From positions 1-64,000 of the forward strand of contig CAJQUN010001273.1 in NCBI GenBank assembly GCA_907163345.1: 64,000 nt of DNA. Reading direction: 5' to 3'. The position numbers and the translations under genes are program-made. The number at the start of each line of letters is the position of its first letter. Within the stretch, counting starts at the first letter, position 1. Source of the DNA: Haberlea rhodopensis. Lineage: Eukaryota; Streptophyta; Magnoliopsida; Lamiales; Gesneriaceae. Under the pieces are notes generated by a model that did no database searches, was not told where the DNA came from, and saw only the letters and a program-made list of their open reading frames with translations. Positions 44,101 to 56,100 of the stretch are shown in pieces.

Positions 44101-47100
44101 TAGAAGAAGAACAAAGATGAACTAGTACAGGAACCCCTCCTTCCACTACAATTGAGAAAGCATTACAAGGATTGAAAGCAAGATTCCAAAGAGCTCCTGC
44201 TGCAGTCTCGTGTACATCCTGAAAATATAATGCATGTGCAACGATTGATTCAGATTTTAGTAAGAAACAAAATGCTAATCATATAAGAAGGATGTATTAC
44301 TACGTGTGATACAGACATCATGCATATTGATCCTAGATGCTCAACAAAATTAAGAAAGATTACATTATCACCAGCTAGAAGCTGAGGTAGCAAGGGAGGA
44401 AGTTTTTGGAATACCTTGCACACATGCTCAAGAATAGTGGTGTCCTACAGTAACAAATTAGTTATGCAACTATATTTTGTGAATTGCTTATGCAACTATA
44501 TTTTGTGAATTGCTTATTTTAATTTTGACCTAAACGTATCTCAAAAGTATTGGAAGTCTTGTAACTAATTACACTTTAACTTGCCAGAATGAACAAAGAA
44601 AATTTTCAATACAAGTTCATCTTCTTCTTTCCTCCAAGTCGGGAGTTCGGGTATTATCAAATTAGCACTCATCACAAGCCATCATTTTCTGGTGCTTTTG
44701 TTGACCCTACACCAGCGTTTGTATGACAGACAGGACTCATGTATCAACCTTAATTGTGAATGTTTCTCTCAAATTGCAGGACATGACAAAGTAACTCGAT
44801 ATCATTGGTGCAGCAATTAAAGAAATCCTCCACAAGCTGTCCGCCATCAAAAAACACACCTATCTTAACTCCAAAAGTAAAATCCACAATGGCCAGCGAT
44901 ACATTTTCTTCAGCTAAGGAGTTCATTTTTATACGTATATGTAATCAGTTTAATTTGTTGAGATTATGGTGTTTTCGATGTTTTAATCAACATCTATAGT
45001 TCCTGATCTTTGTTTTTGGTTACGCATAGAAAATATGGAAAAGTGAAGTCAGGGTCATATTTTGAGTAAAAAGGCGAGTTGGAGCACCTCGATGCCAAAC
45101 CAAAGGTGATAAATGTGTGAGCAAAGGTGCCGCGGGCACTGATAGAAAACAAATTCCGGACCCAAGGCCACAGGTGGCGCTGCGGCACCATCCAATGGAA
45201 CCACGGCACCACCATGAAAAAAAATGTGGGCGTAGCTTTGGCGCTGCTGTGCCATTCACAGGCACCGCAGCGCCCGCTCCTGAATGGACGAACAACCAGA
45301 GGTCACAGACCGCAGGATTGAACAGCGTTTTTGCTTCATTTTTGTCTTAGGTAGATTTTTCATAGAGCTCTTTGATTCACTCATCAAAAGGTTATTCTCC
45401 TTTCCACATTCTCATCGGAGTACACCCTCCTGTAATTCAGCCATCTACAGAATTAGATATTTCATTGGAAGCTTTGCTTCAACTAGATAATATTCTCGAC
45501 AATCTCAAGCAAAATGTGGCCGATACCAAGAATAGTATGAAGCAACCTGCTGATAAAAACGATGACACACAATTTCAATTCAGTAATCAGTACTAGTCAA
45601 GCATCAATACTCGAAACTCAACCACTGTTTTATGCGCCATATAATGTTCTTGCTCGGCCCGCTGTCGTGGTGTACCACCTCCAACTTCCTACCACTCCTG
45701 AATTCATCAGGTCTTTCAGGTTTCTCTCAAAATATATTACGAGAACCATTTTTTTTTTTTGATAGGGCAAATAACATTTATAAATAGGTACCAGAGGTAC
45801 ACCACAAAGTCAAAAAGTTAACAATTATAAAGTAAAAAATAAAAACAAAAACGAGAACCATAATTTACACCCTCTTAACACTTCCAGAAAAATCAATTGA
45901 TAGTAACGTCTGATCCTACCATGATCTTTCTTACAATCACGTACACTACAACAATCTTTGATAAAGAATTGTCAGTGTCCAGCTATATGGTTTTCTGGAT
46001 TATATCCACCTTTAATATGAATGCAATCGTATGAAACTTACAGAAGTTGGCTACGTCAAGCAACAAAACATCATAATTAAGCAAGTAAACAGATTTTGTA
46101 GTGGAAAAAAGAACAGACCCAAATTAACCTACGGTGTACCATGCTTGGATGGCACAAATGACAATCGAGAAACAAACCCAAATGACCGTTCTGACGTTAA
46201 AAAGAAAACTCACCGCAGCATCCGATTGTGCCAGTGCAATTAGAGGTGCCACACCACCTTCTCGACCAATGGCAATGCTATTACAAGAAACAAAGTGTCA
46301 AAACATAAATGAATAGATAATAATTGTCCAAAAACTACATATACGTCGCAAAACTGACACATTATAAAGCATAAAAAGCAGATCTATAGACAAGCTGTTG
46401 ACAAATTGCAAAACTCCATTATCCAATTCTAAGCTTACTGTTGAATAATTAGATAAAGATTAGTATTTAAATCTTTGTGTTTAAACTTGGTAGGATAATA
46501 TTATAAGTTTGGTAGGATAATATTATCTAGAGATTTGATTTGATTTGATTTAGATAGAGATAAATCAGGTAGTTTACTTCTATTAATCCTTATATTCACC
46601 TATAAATAGATCGTCATTGTAACTCTTTTATGATTCAATTAATAAAGAGTATTTTTAACTCTCAGATTATTTATTTTCTACATGGTATCAGAGCCTCTGG
46701 CTAACGCTAAGGTGCTGAGTTCAAAACTCACAAACAACAATTCCACCCACATTAAATATTCACTTGATGGGCCTCCCAAAAAAGAGGAACAAATCGGCCC
46801 ACAAGTGAGGGGGAATGTTAGAGAATAAATAATAAATTGTCCAATCTCTACATGGTATCAGAGCCAGGTTCATAAAAGTAAGGTTAAAGCATATCAAACC
46901 CTAGCCGTCGGCGTTGCTATCTCAACTCAGCCGCCGGTGACTAGGCCTACAATAGTTCAATGTTGTCTTTTCCCGTACGATTTCCGTTCTCTTCCGCCAT
47001 GCTGAACCGAAGCTTGTTTTCGTAGGTTATCAATCCGAGTCTCTAGTTCTTGAAGTGTTGTCTCAGATTTCAGTTGGGTGCTTCCCAAATCTGAATATGA

Positions 47101-50100
47101 TCCATTAACTTTGAATTACACGTCGGGGACCACCTCTTCACCGAAAGGAGTAGTCCACAGTCATCAGGGAACATTCATTATGGCCATGGATTCGTTGCTC
47201 GAGTGGTCTGTACCCAAAGAGCCTGTTTTCTTATGGACTCTGCCGATGTTTCACGCCAACGGATGGAACTACACCTGGGGAATGGCCGCAGTCGGCGGAA
47301 CCAACATCTGCCTCCGCAAATTCGACGCCTCTGTTATCTACGCAACCATACGCCAACACAACGTGACCCACATGTGTGGCGCACCGGTGGTGCTTAGCAT
47401 GCTGACGAATGTTCCAGATGGAAAGCGACTCGAAAGACCTGTTCATATTCTGACGGCCGGCGCTCTTCCTCCCGCGGCGGTGCTTTTGAAAACAGAGTCA
47501 CTCGGCATTGTAGTATGTCATGGATATGGCCTGACGGAGACTGGAGGGCTGGTTGTTTGCTGCTCTTGGAAGCAGAACTGGAACAAGTTTCCAGCCTCGG
47601 AGAGGGCACGGCTGAAGGCTAGACAAGGAGTGAGAACCGTAGGAATGGCGGAAGTGGATGTAATCGATCCAGAATTGGGGAAGAGCGTAGCTCGAGATGG
47701 GAAAACTCTCGGAGAAATCGTGTTGAAAGGTGGATGTATAATGCTGGGATACCTTAAAGACCCCGAAAGCACATCAAAATCCATGAAAAACGGATGGTTC
47801 TTCACCGGTGATGTTGGGGTGATGCATCAAGACGGGTACTTCGAAATCAAAGATAGATCGAAGGATGTAATCATCAGCGGTGGAGAAAATCTGAGCAGTG
47901 TGGAGGTGGAATCCAATCACATAAACTGTCAAGTTCACGACTTTCGCTACAGTAGGTTTGCGATTTTTGCTACAGTAATTCCGCGTTGCTACAGTAATTT
48001 CCCGCCTTGCTACACTAACCTCGCGTTCGCTACAGTAATTTCACGACTTGCTACAGTAATTCGCTACAGTATTTTCGCTATTTTGCTACAGTTTTTCCGC
48101 GATTTTGCTACAGTACTTCGCGATTTTTCCCCCTTGTTTTCGCAGCATCGTCGGGTGTTTTTTCATCATCTGTTTTAGGGCAATTGTGAGGATTCTCATG
48201 TGCCTACATCTCATCTGCAAGCTTGGTCTCATAAACATCTATAGCCAAGCTTGAGGAGGAGTAGATAATATCAAATCTATTGTTGAAGACTCAGTCTCTC
48301 AAAAGAGGAACAGACGCAGACTTCCAAAATAAAGGAGGAGACGTAGACTAGCAGACGCAAACTCCAAAAAGAGGAGGAGACGTAGACTAGCAGACGCAGA
48401 CTCCCAAAAGCAGGAGACGTAGACTAGCAGACGCAGACTCCCAAAAGCAGGAGACGTAGACTAGCAGACGCAAACTCCAAAAAGAGGAGGAGGCGTAGAC
48501 TAGCAGACGCAAACTCCAAATAGAGGAGGAGATGTAGACTAGCAGACGCAGACTCGCAAGAGAGGAGCAGACGCAGACTCCAAGAAAAGGAGCAGACGCA
48601 GACTCCAAGAAGAAGAGCATGACTCTGAGAAAGAGGAGGAAGTCTCAAACAAAATTTGATAACATCTTGACAAAGGCTCTTCACATCCTAAATTTGAAGA
48701 CATGAGTTCCAAGCTGAGCATAATAAACATATATGACTCAGCTTGAGGGGAAGTGTTGAATAATTAGATAAAGATTAGTATTTAAATCTTTGTGTTTAAA
48801 CTTGGTAGGATAATATTATAACTTTGGTAGGATAATATTATCTAGAGATTTGATTTGATTTAGATAGAGATAAATCAGGTAGTTTACTTCTATTAATCCT
48901 TATATTCACCTATAAATAGATCGTCATTGTAACTCTTTTATGATTCAATTAATAAAGAGTATTTTCAACTCTCAGATTATTTATTTTCTACATTTACAAT
49001 AGACACGCATGATCTAAGTTGTAGATGTGGATGATCCTTCTTCTTCTTATGCCTCACCACTAACCAATTGACTTCCATTCCTTCATTGATTTTGGTTTTG
49101 GCAGAAGAGAGAATCCATCCACCTACCTGGAGTGAAACCGCCAAAAATGGAAAAAAGGGACAAAATGGGAAAGGCGTGAATGTTTAAACCAACAAGGTAA
49201 CCAGCTATAAGTTCTTGAGGCTACAGCTGAACCTTTTCTTTCTAAGCCTCACAGTACTCCATACTGAAATTGAGATCATGTATTTTTATCTAAATGCAAA
49301 CAATTATTCTCTTCAACACTCAGGATATGCTACATGAGAACTTAGCCTTAATGGTTCTGCTTGTTTGACCCAAGCTTTGTGATACTCTTGCCCCACATGG
49401 GTAAAAATAGAAAGTTTAAAATGGTTTGTAAGAGAATAGAAAGGACTATTGTGGCAACTTGGGTTAACCATTTTCGTAAAGCGATAACAAATACCAAGTA
49501 GTTGCTACAGTTGCAGTCGCGTTTGCACAGACGTGGGGCCTGGGGCATGATAGAATGGTATCAGAGCAGGTCACAAGCAAGAAACGCCAGGAGATAAGTA
49601 CTATGCGGGGCAAAGTGCTACGTGCGTGGGAGCCACCTCTTGAATCTAATGGGCAAATTGCTACATGACGGGGCACCTCTTAAACCTGCGGGCAAAGTGG
49701 TACGTGTACGGGAGCCACCTCTTAAACCTGGAGGAGCCATCTCTAGATTTCAGGCGCTGGTGGATCGATATATTAGGCCGCGTCAAGGATGCCGCGTTCT
49801 GAAGGAGGGGTGATTATGATACCATTGTCCCACATAGGTAAAAATTCAATATTTAAAATGGTTTATAAATGATTAGAATGGATTCTTATAGCAATTTGGG
49901 TTAACCATTTTTGTAAAGCGAGGAAGGATACCAATTAATTGCTACAGGAGCTCATCGCGCAGTCGCACTTGCGGGCGTGGGCTTGGGGCATGACAAGCTT
50001 TAGGAAGAGTTAAGCTCTACAGTAGCTATTTGTTATGTCCATAAAGGCCCGCAAGTATCAATAAACTTACACTGGATTGGTTTGCATTAAAAATCGCTTC

Positions 50101-53100
50101 GAATGGATATCAAACTAAATAGAAGTTTGCTTTTGTCATTTCTGCACAATTGGAATGGAGAAAAGAAAAACTACATCGAGCTTTCACATTACGACTGTCA
50201 AAGACGATCATCAGAAGAAGAAATATCATACAAACAACTGTAACATTGCTTATACCTGTTTGCTTCCGAAACTGACAATCCCCAAAGTGCACCGGCAGCC
50301 CTCTCCTGAAGGCCATGAGAGGCATTTGAACAGGAACGCGCTAAAACAACCTAGAGATCACAAAAAATTGAACAGCCAGCATGAGCTGGAATTCTTCTGC
50401 TACATTGTTATAAACACTATGTCAATTGATAAGAACCATTGGTGGTGTAAGAGTAGACCAGAAAAAAAGGGAAAAGTAATACCAGACAGATCAAGTATAA
50501 CTCTGATAACTAGAATACAATTGTCATAGATGGCTTATGAGAAGTAACAATTTTGCTACTATGCTAAGGATCAATTTTGTGATAGTTCACTCTGAATGCG
50601 GACAAAATCAACACAATCTGAAATTATAGGTTATGAGATGGCGTAAATTAGACTATAACATAATTTCTCCACCTATTAAAAATCCACAAACTGGATCAAG
50701 AGTTACAGGTCCAATTTACAAATAACAGTATCTAAATTATAATGATAACAGAGGCAAAAGGGGAATAGAGCGGAGGTAAAACTTTTACAAGGTAGGCACA
50801 ATATTAGACACAGAAATATCACTCAAGTGATCATTCCTCAATTACTGAGTAACTGATAGGAAATTTAAGGAAAATTACATTATGCAGTTGATTAACAACA
50901 TAGTCAAAGCCAACAGGGGCTTATCGATATTTGGCAGAGTAGATGAAAGCGCTCATGAAGGAAAGAAAACAAGAAGGGGCTAAGATATTTGTTTTGGCAT
51001 TATTTCGTAAGCAAGTTGCCGAATCGCATCTCTATTCTGCAACCATTAGTACATCATACATCCTCAAAAGCAAGGTAATGTGACTTGGAGCTGGTGACGT
51101 TTCCTACGCTTGTGTACTAACTTGAGAGTTAACACGACTCACATGAAATATTTTACTCAAACGTACACTTCCAGGATACATTTCCTTGTGGTATTTTCGA
51201 AAAAGATGTCACATACAACGACAATTTTGGAAGGTTCATGCTATAAGCCCCTACAGCAGAGATGTAAACAGCCGTAATCACTAAGGATTGGGAGAAGGAA
51301 ACTGTATATTTTTATTAATAAAATCGGTACTTACAATCATCTACCAAGAGCCCAATAAATAGAGTTTACAAAATCAAATCAAATCTAAAAGATACTAATC
51401 AAATCTTTAAGATATCTTACCCTATTGAATAAAATCAAATGTACATTCAAATTTAATTCTAATCCTATCCTTATCGACACCAGCCTCAAGTTGGTATGAA
51501 AACGTCTATCATTCTCAACTTGCTATCTTCATCTTCAAAGACTTGTTTTGATAGCCATTTGGTTAAAATATCAGCGACTTGTAATGAGCTTGGAAAAAAG
51601 GGAATGCATAACAATCCGTCTTCAATCTTTTCTTTGATGAAGTGCTTGTCAATTTCAATGTGCTTGTTCTTTCATTTAAAACAGGATTATGCACAATATT
51701 GATTGTTGTTTTATTATCACAATAGAGCTTCATTGGAGGGTCAACGGTCTTATGTAGTTCTTCCATCACTTTCTTTAACCACACTACCTCACACACCTCT
51801 TGAGCCATAGCTCTGAACTCAGCTTCAGCGCTACTTCTAGCAACAACGTTCTGCTTCTTGCTTCTCCATGTTACCAAATTACCCCACACAAATGTACAGT
51901 AACCTGTGGTAGATCTTCGATCAGAGGCTGAATCCTGCCCAATCTGCATCAATATATACCTCTATGTTCCTTTAATTATTTTTTTCAATGAACAGACCTT
52001 TTCCAGGAGTTCCTTTCAGATACCTCAGGATGCAATATACAGCTTCAAGATGCTCTGCACAAGTGAGTGCATAAACTGGCTTACCATACTCATTTGGCTT
52101 ACCATACTCACTGCGAACGCAATGTCAGGTCGAGTGTGGGACAGATAAATTAGCTTCCCAACTAGCCTTTGATATCTTCATGTATCAACTGGGACACCAT
52201 TTTTGATATCTTTTTTGTTGGCCTCGGTTGGAGTGTCTGATGGTTGGCATCCGCTCATCCCAGTTTCTTTCAGGAGATCCAAAATAGAGACTGTTATTCC
52301 TCTTTTTGATCTAGCCACCTCCATTCCAAGAAAATATTTCAGTTGTCCCAAATCTTTCATCTCAAATTCGATTGCCCGCTGTTTCTTTAACCTATTCATC
52401 TCCTCTGTAATTTTTTTGTGAAGAGTGTGTGATCAGATTGTCCTTGGGAGTAACCCTGGCTTTTAACACATCTTGTGAACCTTTCAAACCACGATCTAGG
52501 AGATTTTTTTAGGCCATAGAGAGACTTCTTCAACCTGCATACCTCAGATCCAAACTCATTAGTATAACCAGGTGGTGGATTCATATATATCTCTTCTTCC
52601 AACTCTCCATTTAAAAAGGCATTTTTTTACATCAAGTTGAATAGGTGGCCAATCTAAGTTAGCAGCAACAGATAGAATGACCCGAACTGTATTGAGTTTA
52701 GCCACCAGGGAGAATGTGTCAAGTGTAATCTACCCCATAGGTTTGGGTGAATTCCTTGGCGACTAGACGAGCTTTGTATCTCTCTAAGGATCCATCAGAG
52801 TTATACTTCATAGTAAAAACCCACTTACATCCTACAACAGGTTCACGAGTAGGCAAATCAGTCTTCTCCCAAGTGGCGTTTTTTTCCAGAGCTTTCATCT
52901 CTTCTTGAATTGCTTCCTTTCACTTAGGTATCGCAAGAGCCTCATGAATCTCCCAACACGTCTCAATGGTATGCCACGGCTTTTTGCATTTCTCACACAC
53001 CGGTCTTTTCTTGCCATCCCGATGACCAGAATCGAAGCGAGAGCCCTACTTACCAACGCAAACCCCTCGACGACGTCAGGAAAGGGTGAATCACGCTCGA

Positions 53101-56100
53101 ACATCACAAGACGTCGAGCCTCCTCGCAGCGAATTTCTGAGAAGCCTTCGCAAATGCTGGGTAAAGGCTTTTGACCCAAGATGCGTCCACGAACCTCATC
53201 AAGATCCCAACCGGCAAGGAAAACAAAAACACGACTACATTCAATCTTTTTCTTGTATCGAGCGCTATCTTTGGGGTTTTCCTATTCATCCATATCGAGT
53301 AAATTAAGTTCTTGCCAAATCACCATTAACTCATTATAATAGGAAGTGACATCGCGGTCGCTCTGTTGAATCTGCCACATACGAGTGGTGAGTTCATACA
53401 ACTGAGAATAATTCTCCAAATCGGAGTAAGTATCGCGAACAGCGATCCATACGTCGTGAGCCGTGGGAAAGAACATAAAGGGCTTCCCAACCGATGGTTC
53501 CATGCTATTAATCAGCCATGTCAACACCATGGAGTTTTCTGAACGCCACTGGCTAAACTTCGGGTCATCGGAAGATGGGGGTTTGGCCTCACCCGTGAGT
53601 TAGCCAAGCAGGGCCTTACCATCGATGACAAGACGCACAGATTGTGCCCATTCGAGGTAATTAGTAATTACGGCCATTAAATTTGTGGATCGTAACGTGT
53701 AGGGAATTATCGGAGAGAAGGAGTCCCGTAGTATGGGATGCACCACCGCCTGTGGAAACATGACCGCTGCCACCGGACGAGGAGGGTGTAGGGCTGTTGC
53801 CACAGCCATGACGGGTGTGAAGATTAGGAACGAAAATCGTCTGGGACTGATACCATGTAAACAACCGTAATCACGAAGGATTGGGAAAAAGAAACCGTAT
53901 ATTTTTATTCAATAAAATCAGTAACCTACAATCCTCTACGGCTCTACCAAGAGTCCCAATAAATAGAGTTTATAAAATCAAATCAAATCTAAAAGATACT
54001 AATGAAATCTTTAAGATATCTTACCCTGTTGAATAAAATCAAATATACATTCAAATTTGATTCTAATCCTATCTTATCGACAAGAGACCACAACATGCAT
54101 GCATGAATGTGATAATAGTGAGACTTATCCATAAGAGACTCAAAGATGTGCACTGAAAACTTGCTCATAACTGTGACAGCACATCCCAACCTGCACAACT
54201 CATGCATGCAATGCTCATTAATAGTGCTTGCTTCTCCTACTCCTGGTTTTTCCTGATCTCATAGGTCTATAAAGTTTAAGCTCAAGCACAAACTCTTGAT
54301 GCTTCTTACATAATGACATGCCTTAAACTAGCTAGGAAAGCACATACCTAGCAGAAGCAAGAAAAGCTTCTTAAAATTTTTATTTATTATTAAGTCTGAA
54401 CTAGTGTTGATGCAAAAGAAGTCATGTATCACATACAGATTTCTATATGTTCTTAATTTTTTTCATGACAAACCAAACTCTAAAAAATCAGCAAGCCATG
54501 ATGTATTGTGAAGTAAGTTTATCTTATAAGGGGAAGTAGACAAAAGTACGCCAATCCCATGATACTATATAAATGACAGTGGAAAATATCCGCTATTGCT
54601 TGTCTAGACACAAGCCTGTCCACAACAAAATTCCAGCAGACCAATTCTCTCTACCACAGAGTTATCTGGTTCATTGACCACTATCACACACAGGTTCAAA
54701 TCCGTGACCTTCTGGGAAGTGGCAGCTCATTTGAAGCAAATTAAATAACTCAAAGAAGTATATAAGACAACTAAAACCAACTCTAAAAATTTTCTTCTAT
54801 CTAACATGACTTTTTACAGGACAAGTGAAATGGAGAAGGTTGCAACTTTTGGAAAGGTCCATAAATCAGTTAGGACCCAGTATATGATGCCTAAAAGGGA
54901 AAGTACATAAGACATGCTTTTGATATTGTTTCCATAAGTAGGCTGCCATAGAACCTAAATATGTGACTCAAGGAATCTAGTCGTTTACCTTCATGCTTTT
55001 TCTTTTCCACAAACAGACGGTTTCAAATAGTTGGATTTTGCAATATTATCCCACAGTTTCCTCTAAACGATCGGTTGCTTGGAATCAATCAAGAATATTA
55101 TTAGCACATAAAATCAAGCATAAAAATGCTATACCAATGCCTCGACTCCACCAGCTGCTGCAATTGCTTCTCGGTTTCTGTCATCAAATGATAAATTCCA
55201 TAATGCACCAGCAGCTTCTTGCCTAACAATCAGCCAATATTGAAATTATTTTCATTCTTCCAGGCAATAAATGCATTTACATGACAAGGAAAACCTGAAA
55301 TGACCAACCTCATGCAAAAATGTAAAAAACTTGAACATAGCATTAAAACTTCAGTAAATATACACTACCTAACACCATCATGGAGAGAGCGAGTAAGTTG
55401 CACAAGAGCTTCAAGAGCTCCTGCCTCTTGTCCCACAGCAGCATTGTTACTATTGCTATCTCCATGAGCAGCCAAATTTGCCAAAGCCCGAGCTGCCTGT
55501 ACAATGACAACAAGGTATATCACTCAGAAACTGGATACAACTTTTTTCTCATGCCAAGAGAATTTTTCAACGCAAATAGTTAATTGAAGGTATGACAGCC
55601 ATGGAGTAGAATCTGCTAATTCAAAAAACAACTAACATCTATAGAATGCTCTAAAGCAGGGGCAAACACAGCAAGGGTGTGAAACAAAATAGAACTTTTA
55701 TAAACAAATTATATAAAATTTAAATTTCACCCCTAAAACATATTAAATCTCCCCTTCATTCTCCCTCCGGCTAATTTTCTGGGTGTGCCCTGGCTCCAAA
55801 AGACTTACGCACAAGTTGTAAATATTTAATTCTGGAACATGACAACAAAGTTCAACGAGAGTCTACAAACAAATTATCTTGGGACAACCTTCTGTATGCA
55901 TCAACCATCAAGAATGGTCAAACTCCTAATTGTAAATTTATCCTATCCAGAGTGTTAAATAAATATGGAATATTCATGGTTCAATATACCAATCAGTCAG
56001 AACACGATATCACCTGCTCTTGCACTCCTTCAACCTTGCAACTCCGAACAAGGGATACCAAGCCGTGTACACCACCCACCGCAGCAACCTCCATGCTACA

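Larger units (their letters stand above)
46439..48992 (+). mobile_element. non-autonomous LTR retrotransposon carrying an acyl-activating-enzyme fragment
   Basis: LTRs 46439-46682 and 48754-48992 start TGTTGAATAATTAG and end TTTTCTACA. They differ by about two substitutions and one 5-bp indel (one GATTT unit), so the insertion is young. The tRNA-Met primer site (46683) follows the 5' LTR and the purine tract TTGAGGGGAAG precedes the 3' LTR. Flanks are CTTAC and TTTAC (4 of 5 match). There is no gag or pol. The interior consists of a second primer-site module, a host AMP-binding gene fragment, a GCTACAGTA array and a minisatellite. It sits in ARABIDILLO intron 7 in the opposite orientation. 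Confidence 0.93.

Noticed and set aside
45000..45350. Overlapping ORFs on both strands in a GC-rich patch
   Set aside because: No domain or codon signal; probably GC-rich retroelement relic next to the gypsy fragment.
47066..48178. A functional acyl-CoA ligase gene
   Set aside because: It lacks the N-terminal third and the C-terminal catalytic domain, has no start codon, and lies between LTRs.
48387..48730. Leucine/serine-rich minus-strand ORFs
   Set aside because: Products of the minisatellite; no domain and every frame stays open because of repeat periodicity.
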